In this document: positions 1 through 11,388 of the stretch, piece after piece
Layout: the number at the start of each line of letters is the position of its first letter
Position numbering within the stretch: position 1 is the first letter of the stretch
Origin: Rhododendron vialii
Lineage: Eukaryota; Streptophyta; Magnoliopsida; Ericales; Ericaceae
Assembly (NCBI RefSeq): GCF_030253575.1
Contig: NC_080569.1
Span: 2,500,001 to 2,564,000, forward strand
Reading direction: 5' to 3'
DNA: 64,000 bases
Position numbers and translations under genes: made by a program
Notes under the pieces: model-generated
Seen by the model: only the letters and a program-made list of their open reading frames with translations
What the model was told of the DNA's origin: nothing
Databases searched by the model: none

Positions 1-825
1 AGACGGTTATAGTTAGTGAAACGCTAACGTATGATACATCATGGGAAGTTTCTCTTCGAGGAAGAGAATGGGTTCCATGAGATGGTTATAGTTAGTAAGA
101 CGTTAATGTATGATACGTCATGGAAAGTTTCTCTTTGAGGAAGATAATGGGTTCCATGAGACGGTTATAGTTAGCGTGGGGTAGTGGATGTCCGACTCTA
201 ATGTACGATACGTCATGGGATGACTCGATCCTCCTGTCATGGTCTTAAGTGAGAACATACTCGGTACATAACTTAGGTGCGCTCACCTAGGACCCTGGTG
301 CAGGACAAGCAAGAGGAAGGGTGAACCCATGAGACGATTGTAGTTAGTGGATGTGGGAGGAAAGGATCTCGCGGAGAGAATCCTTAGATTACATGTAAGA
401 TGATGGATAGTAAAGAAAAAGATGATGTGTTATTATTTTGTACCTTCAGTGTATTATGAATTATTATATTGTTGATCTGCATATTGTGGTATTGGGTTTT
501 AGGATTTCTACTAAGTGAATTATCACTCAGGATACGTTTGTATCCTGGCAAATCGTTTGCTTCGGCGTTCAATTTGCCAGAGTGTGCAGGATTCCACAGT
601 GGAGCAGTTGATACAGGTGGGACCCCTGCAATGGAGTCTGGGCCAACATTGCTTGGAATTTCGTGTCAAAACTAGAATCGCTCTGGAGTTGCTTTTGTTA
701 CATAGATTTTTGTATTATTTTGAAATTGTAATTTTTGTATAAGGATAAATAGGGGCCTAATAGTTTGTAAAATTCAGTGTATTTTTGGGTTAATGCTTCC
801 GAAATCCCTTGAGAAATCAGGGCCA

Positions 826-826
<1 letters not shown>
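1..826. repeat. Degenerate tandem repeat and possible LTR-retrotransposon remnant at the window edge
   Basis: About three imperfect copies of a roughly 80 bp unit start near 1, 80 and 157; they share GGTTATAGTTAG, a GATAC(A/G)TCATGG block and TTTCTCTT. A further half-copy lies near 330. The following stretch (470-760) has no coding sense and resembles the long LTR regions of plant Ty3/Gypsy elements only in general style. The left end is cut by the window edge. The family assignment is a weak inference and the element is an old fragment. Confidence 0.35.

Positions 827-857
<31 letters not shown>
827..857. repeat. 31 bp poly-C tract
   Basis: An uninterrupted run of 31 C, followed directly by a 15 bp A-run. 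Long G/C homopolymers are rare in plant DNA; this is one of four in the window. The exact length is likely to be uncertain in any assembly. Confidence 0.9.
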
Positions 858-859
<2 letters not shown>

Positions 860-2890
860 AAAAAAAAAAAAAAAACTAATTAAGGAGAAGAAGACAGTAT
901 CCTTATTGCGATGCATTTTCATATCCTGAAAAAAAAAAAAAAAAAAACTAATTCCAAATACGTGATTTGCTTGTTTTGCGGAGAAACTCCCTTGTAAAGA
1001 TTAGCAATATTGCTAAATGCCAGTATTTGTTTGTAATATTGTGATACATATTCATTCACTTAACCAAATCTAACCAAGCCTTATGTCCGATATACATATT
1101 CATTCACTTGAATCATATAAAATAAAATTAAGCCAATTGTCCTTGGTATACAGCAATTGGAACCTTTTTCTTCTTTTCTTTGTTTTTTGATTCGAGTCAA
1201 TTGGAATCTACTAGATCATTTTGATCCTGTCAATGATGAAAAGCCATTTCCTCAATTAAATTAATAATAATAAATTCGTATGCATTTATGTCACAACATT
1301 TTTAAAACTTAAATAAACAGTTAGTATATAAATTGTACCTACTAATATTTCTGGCTCCGACCGTTGTTTTCTTATCCATATGTACTTGGTGTCAATGCAA
1401 ACGCCAAAAAGGAACTTGCCAAGAGGTCTTGAATCCAATGATGCTAAGCTCTTATTAGTTAGAGGCATCCAGTGCATAAAAGTGTTCTTGAAATTGCATG
1501 CCCATTATTTGACTAGTAGTGGAAATACAAAGGCACCGATCCAGGATAATTGGCTTTTTTAAAATTGTGCACGACCTATTTAGCATGCATTCACTTTTTC
1601 GGATCTAAGAACGCTACCACTACCACCGTCGGTCCACCACATAACTTCAAGTTTCGGTCCACACTAACGTCCCACCAAATAGGTTCCTACGTTCTTTTAC
1701 TAGTATAAGAAGATATCATGATCGAATCATGATTAATGTGCGATAATAACAATATTCCAAATGAAAAGAGATCATGAATCGGAATAATTCCACAAACGAT
1801 TTGACAATAATAGTAGGTATTAATTCATCAGCATGCACTAGGAGTAGAAGTAACATCACTTACTAATTCTATATAATGAAAACCAAAGAAATGACTAATT
1901 GATTCCCTTTCAAAATATTCCGGGCAAATCATCAGATAGTACAACGCAAATCTATCAAATCAATAGGATCGCTAGTGCTGAGAGTTTGGATTTTCATCGA
2001 GTACTTTTTTCTTTTTCTTTTTTGCGTGTTTTGTGTGGAAATAAAAAACTTTTATGTGGATTAAGAGCACGGGCAACTAACCCTAAAGAGTCGGTCCGAA
2101 TATGATGGCCTAATAATATCATAATCAAGACATGAGATTTAAGAGTTTGTTCCATAAATCTTAAGCTCAAAACCTTGTAGCTAGTGTGCTATATCAACTT
2201 TCGTGGGACTAGCTGTTCATAAGATGCTTTGAATGAGTCACATGCTAGTGAACGTTAAGAACTAATTGGGGCTAGTTCAGTTGGCTCGGATTCTTGCATC
2301 TCACAATGAAGTCAGGAGTTTAAGCCTCTCCACCTGCGTGTGGGTTTTCTTCCCTTAGAGAGCTTTTCATTTCTTTCTTTGTTTTTACTATATAATTGGC
2401 TTATTTCTTGAATTGATTGAGTTGTTGAGCTTGGTTGTCTCGTGGACTTTCACAATATGTAGTTTCCCGCGAGTTTGTACTCTATACTTTATATTTGATG
2501 TAAAATAATATCTCCTATTGATTGACAAAAAAAAAAAGTTAAGTTGTACATAAACTAGTCTGAAATCCTATAAATTGTCAAAAAAAAAAACACACACACG
2601 CACACAGACGAGTGAACAAAAAGCTCACCCACACAAATATACAATTTAATTGACTTTCATTTTTTCCCGAATGCACCACCGACCCCTCTATAAGACACAT
2701 CTTTAATGAGTAGTGCCAGGGTGACGTGCCTCTAACATTTTTAATCTTTAATAGGAGTACTAACTATTACTCGATCGTGCTCCTTGTAAGCTGGCCAAAA
2801 CACGAGGAGTCATCTAAAAATATACTCCTTGTAAGCTAGCCAAGACACGTGGAGTCATCTAAAAATACTTGCTGCATATAATTAACAGGT
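858..2890. other. Gene-free AT-rich intergenic stretch
   Basis: No supported gene. Open frames here are short, lack splice-consistent extensions and match nothing I recognise. At 2778-2882 a unit of about 55 bp (CTCCTTGTAAGCT...GGAGTCATCTAAAAATA) is present twice in tandem. Confidence 0.6.
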
Positions 2891-2892
2891 AG

Positions 2893-3103
2893 CTTTGGGA
2901 GTTGAGTTTTGTTCACCGAACATTACCGTTCTTCCTATTGGTTGCAATTGTGTAGACCTCATTACAAAGTGATGTCATGCTTACCAAAAAGTGTATTGCA
3001 TGATAAGTATGACATCACTTTGTAGTGCGGCCCATGCCATCTCAACCAATAAGAGAAAAGGTAATGTCCATCTTCTTTTAAGGAGGGTGAACAAAATTGC
3101 ACT
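2893..3103. mobile_element. Foldback MITE, about 210 bp
   Basis: The two halves are imperfect reverse complements. TTTTGTTCACC...CATTACC on the left pairs with GGTAATG...GGTGAACAAAA on the right, and the inner TACAAAGTGATGTCATGC pairs with a GACATCACTTTGTA block. There is no coding capacity. No clean target-site duplication was found, so the superfamily is open. Confidence 0.6.
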
Positions 3104-3444
3104 TCAGCTTTGGTGTGTACATATAGGAAAAAAGTGAACATGCTAGCTGGGAGTGTGAGCATCGATCTCTCCCCCACCACTTTTCATGCGTCGGAGTGGC
3201 TTAAATGGATCTGTTTTCGGTTTGTGATTGGACCCTGCTGATGAGGGCAAATAGAGCACTACACTATCATATTAGAGTTGTGCTACCTCCACACCCACTT
3301 ACACACCCACACACATCCACACACACAAGTGCGTAGGCCCCACACACACTGTAGTGTCCCCCACTGATTATCAAAAAGATTACCCCCACCGTACTGTACT
3401 GTACTTAGTTTTTATTTTTATTTTTGGGTACTTCGTATTAAACA

Positions 3445-3822
3445 GAAAAGCTATGAGTACCGACCACGGGGGAGGGAAATCGTATCGACGGCCGCCGGCG
3501 GGCCATCTCCGGCCACCGGATGGCCGATCCAAGCCGTCCAAAAATTCTAAAAAAAAAAACTGATGGGGTTTACGCGAGAATCAATGGCATCCGAGGTGTG
3601 TAGGGTGCTTGATCTAAGCACCCTTTTTTCGTGTATATATGTATATACGTGTATATACACGAAAAAAGGGTGCTCGGATCAAGCACCCTACACATTTCGG
3701 ATGCCATTGATTCCCGAGCTAGCCCCATCGGTTTTTTTTTTTAGAATTTTTGGACGGCTCGGATCGGCCGTCCGGTGGCTGTCGGTATGATTTCTCTCCT
3801 CCTTGGTCGGTACATATAGCAA
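3445..3822. mobile_element. Foldback MITE with GTACCGACC termini
   Basis: Long arms of about 180 bp pair around a centre near 3645. They start GCTATGAGTACCGACC and end in its near reverse complement, and contain the GCCGTCCAAAAATTCTAAAA block and the GGGTGCTTGATC / GATCAAGCACCC pair. A single diverged arm of the same family follows at about 3855-4010, so two insertions of one family lie side by side. No transposase is encoded. Confidence 0.7.
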
Positions 3823-3854
3823 CTCTCCGTATTAAAACGCAACAGAAATGATAT

Positions 3855-4015
3855 AGGTACCGACGGCGGGGAGGGATTTCGTACCAACCAGCCGCGCCGG
3901 ACCCTCTCAGGCCACTGGATGGCCTATCCAAGCCGTCCAAAAATTCTAAAAAAAAAACCTAAGGGCCCATCGCGAAAATTAACGGCATTCGAAATGTGTA
4001 GAGTGCTTGCTTGAT
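3855..4015. mobile_element. One-armed relative of the preceding foldback MITE
   Basis: This stretch repeats the order of the neighbouring element's left arm: GGTACCGAC, a GC-rich block, AAGCCGTCCAAAAATTCT, CGAAATGTGTAG and GTGCTTGATC. The matching opposite arm is missing. It is a diverged, truncated copy of the same MITE family. Confidence 0.6.
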
Positions 4016-4297
4016 CTATGCAAAGCATGCTGGGCACGCAGCTTTTCTGTTTTTTCTATTCCTATTTCGGTTATTCTCACGGGTGCCATGATGCACCGGT
4101 AAAGGTCGAATAAAGCCAAAACAACTGTGCAGGCCAGGAAATGTCGGTTGGAGCTACCTTCGGAGGAATAGTCTACTCAACTGTCAGGGGTTGCAGCGAA
4201 TTTGTAGGAAAAACGCCAATAACCCCTCCACTTTTCTTACTATTACATAACCTTCCTCCTTTTTCATAAAACCTTGTCATTTTCTCCTTTTCCAAGT

Positions 4298-4583
4298 ACT
4301 GCACGAACTGCTCCTCCTTTTTTCAGGAAAAAGTTTTAAAAACTTGTACTCCACTAATACTTAAGTCGAGTTTGGCCCAAATTATTTATTGTATATGAGT
4401 ACCTATTTTATGAGGATATATCTGGATAATTTTACTGCACGAACTGCTCCTCCTTTTTTCAGGAAAAAGTTTTAAAAACTTGTACTCCACTAATACTTAA
4501 GTCGAGTTTGGCCCAAATTATTTATTCTCAATTATTTATTGTATATGAGTACCTATTTTATGAGGATATATCTGGATAATTTT
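4298..4583. repeat. Tandem direct duplication, period 136 bp
   Basis: The block starting ACTGCACGAACTGCTCC at 4298 is repeated from 4434. The copies are almost identical apart from a short insertion of about 14 bp in the second. The low divergence indicates a recent local event inside the larger foldback element. Confidence 0.85.
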
Positions 4584-5428
4584 ACGTTGAATTTACACAT
4601 TATTTATTTATTTCGAATAAATTGATTAAAATATTAAGAACATGGCTTGCAAACAAATTTTTACTCTCCCTTCCTTATCTCGTTTTATATATTATTTTTA
4701 GTAATTTAATGTTTGGTTAGCTTAGGCACATCTCAACTAATACCAGGGCAAATCCCACTGTCCAATAGCAGAAGCCCCAATTACAGCTGGAGTAAATGCC
4801 TTGTATGAACTAATCTCAAAAGAGTTGATAGCACCTGAGAGATTTCGAACTTGAGATATTAAAGGGAGTAAACCCTACGTCTCAAGCATTGACCACCAGT
4901 CCCTTGGGATTTACTATTTGGTACTTTTACTCTTATGATGTTTGTATGAATAATATTTATATAGATGAATAATTTTATGTTCGTCTCCACCATGCTTGTT
5001 TGTTATTTCCTATTTTTACCGTCATATAAAGATAGTGTATGGCAACTCTTATTCTTTTTCAAAAAAGAAAGACAATGATAAGCTCAACCAATATTAAAAA
5101 AGAATATATGTTTGAACAAAAGACTAGTGCAGGGACTTGCCCCTCTAAAAATAATTTTTCGGTAGTATAAAAATTGCGACATGGTTAAATAGTGACATAA
5201 TTAATTTCCGGTCTTATATTAATTTTTTTTAGAAAAATTTGGTCTTTAGCATTAAAGTTTTCGTTGAATTTTTTTTGTTCATCTTGACGAGAGGGATATC
5301 AAAAATAGAAAATTATAACCAAAAGCTTAAAAAATTACTAAACATATATTATTCAAAAAAGGTAGATTCTTTTAAATTTTTTTAAAGACTATTTTTTATT
5401 TTTTAAAAATTTTGATCATAATTTACTA

Positions 5429-6106
5429 CTTACTTCGTCCATTTTTAAGTGCCCAACTTCGTAACCTTAACTTATTAGGGAGACATCATTATTACATATT
5501 TCACATCAACTTTTATCTCCATTTTCATACTTATCTTTAGGGCTACAAACGAGCCGAGCCGAGCCCAGTTTTAGAGTGTTCGAGCTCGGCTCGCCAAAAA
5601 TTTAGTTGGCTCGAGCTCGGCTCGAGCTCGTGACGAGCTGCAGAACTCGAGCTCGAGCTCAAGAAGTATTTACAGAGCTCGAGCTCGGCTCGTTCGGCTC
5701 GTTTATGAAACAAATATATATAAATATATATAATATAATTGAGCTCGCGAGCCAATTCGAGCCGAGTTTCGACTAGCTCGAGCTCGGCTCGTTTACGAAA
5801 CGAGCCCAGGACTCGAGCTCGAGCTCGTTCATTTGTGTCTCGAACCGAGCTGAGTCGAGCCGTTGTCGAGCCGAGCTCCGAGCCGCTCGCGAGCGGCTCG
5901 CGAGCGGCTCGGATCGTTTGCAGCCCTACTTATCTTCTATAAAGACATCATCATTATACTTTTACTTACTATTTTTTAAATGGAATTTACTTTTAGGGGC
6001 AAAATGAAAAATGTATCAAATTTTACCTACTAACTTTACAAAATGGATACTTATTAAGAGACAGTCCAAAATAGAATACTGGATTCTAAAAAAGAGATGG
6101 AGGGAG
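5429..6106. mobile_element. Stowaway-like MITE (Tc1/Mariner type) carrying a nested hAT MITE
   Basis: The left end CTTACTTCGTCCATTTTTAAG and right end, read in reverse CTCCCTCCATCTCTTTTTTAG, match the CTCCCTCCGTCC-type ends of Stowaway elements. A TA dinucleotide flanks each side. Without the 391 bp insertion inside, the element would be about 280 bp, a normal Stowaway size. Confidence 0.7.
5538..5928. mobile_element. hAT-type MITE rich in GAGCTCG, 8 bp target duplication
   Basis: The ends are TAGGGCTACAAACGAGCC and its near complement ending AGCCCTA. They are flanked by a perfect 8 bp duplication CTTATCTT (5530-5537 and 5929-5936). The interior is a strongly self-complementary series of GAGCTCGAGC / CGGCTCG repeats around an AT-rich centre. 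Ends of this form with an 8 bp duplication fit the hAT superfamily. Confidence 0.85.
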
Positions 6107-7063
6107 TATTTTAGATTGGTCTACTTGAAAAAAATTAAATAAAAAAAGTATTTGTTTAGCTTTTTGTCGTAATTTTTAGGGTTAATCGTTCATCTCGACA
6201 AGATAAATGAAAAAAGTATAAAAAAAAATGGGTCGATATTGAAAAATTCAAATAAGACGGCACTTTAGATAAATAAGACAGCTTTTTGATATATTTTTTT
6301 TTCGTCTTTAGTAAAAAAAATTTTTGCTTGTGGTCATAATTTTGTACTTTTTAGACTCTTTTTTTTTAGACGAATAGTTAATCCAAAAAAAATAGCATAA
6401 ATCTAACAAAATTTAAAAAATGAACATAACACACAAAACGAAAAAAATAATTAAGTTTACAAGAATGCAACCTAAGGCCCTGTTTCCACTAACAAAAAAT
6501 ACTAAAAATTTTAACGTATTTTACCATCTCGTTTTCACTAACAAAAAAATTTCAACATTTTACCATTTCGTTTCCACTTACAAAAAAGTTGTCAACAAAA
6601 ATTATTTTTGTTACAGTAACTCTACTCACAAACTTATCAACAATTTATTCACTACCGAAAACACCTAACAACTTCTCAACCATAAATAAAAATCTATAAA
6701 AATTTTACTATCAAAACACCCCAAGTATAATACAAAAACTCTTTTCCTGGGTATAGGAGAAGTTCGGCCGGTATTTGAAAAGGGTGAGAAGGACAAGGTT
6801 TTATGAAAAAAGAGGAAGGTTGTGTAATAGTTAGAAAAGTGGAGGGGTTATTGACGTTTTTCCTACAAATTCGCTGCAACCCCTGACAGTTGAGTAGACT
6901 TTTCCTCCAAAGGTTCCTCCGACCGACATTTCCTGCACAGCTGTTTTGGCTTTATTAATTCCTTTACGGCTTTACCCGGTGCATCATGGCACCCGTTAGA
7001 ATAACCGTTTATCTATTTATCCATTTCATTTTCCAAACTTTTTCATCCATTAGACCACATTAA

Positions 7064-7292
7064 GGTCCCGTTTCAGAACATAAAGTAAATACTTACAATT
7101 TCAACCTTAAAAATAATATATTTATGTAAATAATTTTTCTATCAATATGAATCTTATTTAATAGTAGATCTCATTAAAATCTTTAATACGATGCGAAAAA
7201 AATTAAAAAATTATTTTTTATTTATATTATTTTTAAATTTAAAAATGCGAAATAAACTGTTTATTCTTTAAAAAAGTTTCTGAAACAGGGCC
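7064..7292. mobile_element. Tourist-like MITE (PIF/Harbinger), TAA duplication
   Basis: The ends are GGTCCCGTTTCAGAA and the inverted TTCTGAAACAGGGCC, flanked on both sides by TAA. It is 229 bp long, AT-rich inside and non-coding. Short GGNCCNGTTT-type ends with a TWA-type 3 bp duplication are characteristic of Tourist MITEs. Confidence 0.8.
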
Positions 7293-7365
7293 TAATTCCA
7301 CACCTTTTTTCAAATTTGATAAAGAAAAAGGAAAGAGAATGGTCAAGATGGAGATCATACGTTCC

Positions 7366-7720
7366 TTTGTTCGACCTTAAAAGTTAAATGACTTACTTTT
7401 TGTTATTATTCGATTTTTTTTCGCATTTGTTAATATTTCATTAACTTTTTATGTATTATTGCTTTTTCATGACGAGAGAAATCTAAAAAGTAAAAAGTTA
7501 CAATTGAAATTTAAAATTTTTGAATAAAGACAAAAATAAGTCAATAAATAATTTTTTCGTCTTTATTTAAAAAAAATAGTTTCGATCATAATTTTGTACG
7601 TTTTAGATTCTTCTTGCCGTGATGAAGCAATAATCTACAAAAAATTGACAAAAAGTAAAAATGCGATTTTTTTTAAATAAGAACAAAAAATAAGTCATTT
7701 AACTTATTAGGCCGAACAAA
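7366..7720. mobile_element. Foldback MITE with TTTGTTCG(A/G)CC ends
   Basis: Left end TTTGTTCGACCTTAAAAGTT and right end, reversed, TTTGTTCGGCCTAATAAGTT are inverted repeats that continue through AAATGACTTA and much of the AT-rich interior. There is no coding frame and no clear duplication of target bases. Confidence 0.6.
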
Positions 7721-8498
7721 CCCGAAATAGATGATGTGGGCGTTTTCGTTTTCCATTTCTAATCGGAAAAAGAAAAAAGAAAAGAAACAGAGGACCATAA
7801 CTGGGTTACTGTATTGTAGTATTTAGGAACCACGTGCTCAACTTTTTGAAACCTTTTTATGCAGGGGGCCCTTTTTTATTTTTTCTGGTGCACTGCAAAC
7901 GGAAAATTTGGAGAGAGAAAGTGCCGACATGAGAGGAGAGAGAGTTTCACTCCGAACATCCAAAAAAGTTATACTTCCATGGCAAGAAGGATGAAAGGGA
8001 AATTTGCCAAATAGAAAAAAAAAATTAAAAAAAGAAGAAGAAGAAGAAGATGATGAAAACGGGTCGGGTCGGACGGTTTGGATTTGGCTTGACCTATATT
8101 TGATCCGATCCGTTTCAACTCGTTTACTATTCGACCCATATTTGACATGCGATCCGTTTCAATCCGCCCATTTGCCCCATTTAATTATACTGAACGGCCG
8201 TTAAGCTTTAACCATCGTTTGTTAACGGCGGAGTAGGTGACGTGTTGGGATTCTGGGAGTTTGGAGAGGATCGAGAGGAGGAACTCGTCGAAGAGGAGAG
8301 AGAAGAGATCGGGTCTAGGGTTAGAGCTTCGTCGGGGTCTGACGGCGGGGTTGAGGAATGGAGGCGCATTTTGAGAGCTGAATGGGTGAGGGCTTGTTGG
8401 TTTTTTAGCCAGAAGTGTTCCGACCAGCTGCTCTGGATTTTTTTCGACGGCGGCGGGTGGTGATGGTTGAGCTGCTGCGTTTTTTCACAGATGCTTTA
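7721..8498. other. Gene-free stretch with a GC-richer island
   Basis: 8220-8480 is richer in GC than its surroundings and contains short open frames on the plus strand. No start, splice or domain pattern supports a gene. It could be an old captured gene fragment or a former 5' exon; I cannot say which. Confidence 0.4.
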
Positions 8499-8737
8499 GG
8501 CTCCGTTCCAGAATACTTTCTTAGAAAATAAGTACTTATTTCACATTTTCAAATTAAAAACTAATGTAAATGAAAAATATTTTTTTGAATTTTTTTGCAC
8601 CGTATAAAAGATCTCGATAAGATCTATCAAACAAGATCCATATTGGTAAGAAAATTCTTGGCGTAAACACATTATTTTTGAGCTTGAAATTGCCTTCTTA
8701 AAAAATAAGTACTTATATTGAGTTCTGGAACGGAGCC
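8499..8737. mobile_element. Tourist-like MITE with perfect terminal repeats and TTA duplication
   Basis: The ends GGCTCCGTTCCAGAA and TTCTGGAACGGAGCC are perfect inverted repeats. TTA flanks both sides (8496-8498 and 8738-8740). It is 239 bp with an AT-rich non-coding interior. The intact ends suggest a fairly recent insertion. Confidence 0.88.
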
Positions 8738-8740
8738 TTA

Positions 8741-11059
8741 CCCCCATTTCTCTTTTTTCTTTGACAGAAATTTGGGTGGGCAAAATGATGAAGATGCCCC
8801 TCATTTTAACCGATGGGGCCCTCGGTGTTAGACTTGGGGACTTGATTGGTACAAAATTGATACTATGTTGGGGACTAAATGTCTCCAATTTTTACATCGG
8901 AGACAAAAATGGGACAAAATTAATATTTTGGAGACCAAAAAGATTAATATTAGACGGCTTAAATTACTATACTCGTTTTTGTTTTTTTGTTAATTTGTTG
9001 ATGGAGTAGCAAAAGTAGTTGGTCGAATATATGTAGCAATGAGATCGATGGGCTTTGTGAATTTGGAGGGCACCACACACCATTTTTTTCCCCCCTTTTT
9101 TTGAACAGCGGGTACCACACACCATATATGTAAACGCATCGCCTTTATAAAGAAGAAGAAGACGCATCGTAAACTCGTCGTCGCATATATTATTGACCTC
9201 GAGTATTCTTTCAAATTGCCGTTCGTCTCGTCGTCATCGATAGCGATTTCTAGCATTAAAGAAGAAAAGAGTGTAAATTCCATTGATATACCCCATGATG
9301 ATGTTTGCCTTAAATGAAGATACCCTCACAAATTCTACTGTGATTTCAGTGTTCATTCACCGATTCGATCTCAAACTACTACTGTTCGACCAAACACGTG
9401 ATAGAATTAGTAAATAGTTTGTTAAATTAAATAATAAAAGCTCTCTATTTTTCGATTGAAAAGTAATAAATTTGTCATTTCTGACCAAAAAATGGTTCTT
9501 TTGAGTAGTATAAAAATAAATAGTTATTAAATTTTACTCTTTTATCAAAACAACTTCTCCAATGGAAAAAAGAAAAGAAAAAGAGGTCATTTTGATTCTA
9601 AATAACTGAGAGTTGATAATTTTTAATTATTTTTTATTATGAAATGGGGTGAACTTTTTGATACAAGTCATGTTTTGCTCATTCCATCATGTGTTTGAGC
9701 AGACAATTGTCAATTGAGGGTGTCGATAAATGCACATATAAAATCCACACTGTGTTCATTATTATTTCTCATAATGGGAGGTATTGTCGGTAAGACAAAG
9801 CTCGCGGGGTGTCGGCAAAATTACCCAAATGAAAAAGGAAAAGATGCTCCTCGAGTATTGTCCATTCTGTCACTACGGTTGATACTCTATGAATCCCCAC
9901 GTATTTTTTCGTACTTAAAGCCCACGATGATCCATAGGATTGATACTTGTGTGGGCAATTCATTTGAGTGGGATGGAATACATCTCGACGAAACCATCCC
10001 CTCATTTTGAGGAGGGATCACTATTTTATGAAAGAGAAGTGTCAAGATTGTGCATCAATATAGCTATTTGTATTCTTCTCTTTCTTTCCTTTTTTTTTCC
10101 CGAAAACGTACCAAATGTGATGTGGTGTGATGTGGCAAGCTACGAATGGCGTAGAGTAATGTCACAACACTATTGAATTGACCACTCTTTTTCTTTTACC
10201 CTTTTGATTAGGGTACATGCATGTGTTGTGTTTGATTTACTTACACTTAGGAAGGAAAGAAACAAAAAAATGAAAAATAATTATGAAAGAAATTGTAATT
10301 ATAATACAAGGAGAAATCTATTGTGCTCAATATTTTATTTTAGTTATTTTTTCCTCTCTTTCTTCTCAAACCAAATAATGGGAGAACCTTTTTCTTTCTT
10401 TTTTTAATATTTTTTCCCCAAATACCCAAAACGGACTGTTAGAAAACTCGGAAACCATAGGATGGATAACGATTCTATGGGCTGAAGTGTGATCTAATGG
10501 GCCTTAACTAGATCAAAGCACCCAATGAGAAAATGACAGGCCGGTCCTAAATTTGGAGTTCATATCCAACTAAGCCCTATGCGCTATAAGTGTACTGCCA
10601 TATAGGTCCTTCGCGTGTAATTTTACAAATTTAGCTTGATTAAGCACATGCGCGCGTCTCTCTTCTGCCAGCACATGGCTGCACAAAACATGCACTATTT
10701 CCAATAAAGAAAGAAATAAAGAAAGAAAGAAAGCACATGCTGTCAAAGAAACACGACCACTTCTCTCTCTCTCTCATTCTCATCAGTTTCGTGTCTCTCT
10801 CTCTCTCCTCTCTCTTTTCACTTTTTATTTTAAATTTTATAACTGAAATAATTTTAATTTTATATATCAAAATTTGAAAAAACAAAAAAGGTTTTTGAAA
10901 TCTACTTAACGAAAACGAGGTCTACCAAACAAGTACAATATTGAGAAAATTACCTTTAAGTACAGAAAAGTGACACTTAATTTTCATTAAGGAGAGATGA
11001 AATACTTAATTACCACTAGGTCCACTTTTATAAAAATATATTTATCATTAATACAAGTG
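8741..11059. other. Gene-free intergenic stretch
   Basis: I see no supportable gene. The stretch is AT-rich, with short CT runs near 10760-10815 and AAAG repeats near 10707-10732. Confidence 0.5.
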
Positions 11060-11388
11060 TCACCCTAAAGTTTAGGGTATGCTAGGATTTTGTGGTACCC
11101 TAGTGGGTACCCCAGTACCCCTAGGTATCTTAAAATCTTAGGGTACCCTAAGATTTTTGGGTTTTAGGGTACCTTAAGATTTTAGGTTTTAGGATACTCT
11201 AAGGTTTAGGGTACCCTAGGGTTTAAGTTTAGACACTTTCATAGGAGTTTTAGGGTGCACTTCCCTATTATAGGGTTTTAGCGGTTTAGACACTTTCATA
11301 GGGTACCTTAGGGGTTTAGGAATTTTTATTAGGCACCTTAGGGGTTTAGGCATTTTTACAGGGGTACCTTAGGGGTTAGGCACTTATA
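11060..11388. repeat. Degenerate telomere-like TTTAGGG/CCCTAAA patch
   Basis: Many scattered copies of TTTAGGG, TTAGGGTACC, GGGTTTTAGGG and complementary CCCTAA-type words lie in both orientations, broken by GGTACC boxes. The first two-thirds are a mosaic of short repeats. From about 11270 a longer unit, TTTAG(A/G)CACTTTCATAGGG, recurs. A little of the same repeat resumes after the downstream MITE (13600-13650), so the MITE landed inside it. Confidence 0.6.

Larger units (their letters stand above)
4058..7010. mobile_element. 2.95 kb foldback element with about 280 bp terminal inverted repeats
   Basis: The left arm (about 4058-4340) and right arm (about 6725-7010) are inverted copies. Both begin GGTTATTCT and ACGGGTGCCATGATGC, then read through AAAGCCAAAACA, GGAAATGTCGGT, TAGTCTACTCAAC (or close variants) and CCAATAACCCCTCCAC. 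The interior has no transposase-like frame. It holds a recent 136 bp direct duplication and a Stowaway MITE interrupted by a hAT MITE. No convincing target-site duplication was seen. A Mutator-like non-autonomous element is one option, but this is not established. Confidence 0.65.

Noticed and set aside
698-922. Minus-strand open frame with a Gly run
   Set aside because: It exists only because it reads through the poly-C tract; no domain or splice support.
8242-8463. Glu/Arg-rich open frame in the GC-richer island
   Set aside because: Composition explains it; no start context, introns or family resemblance.
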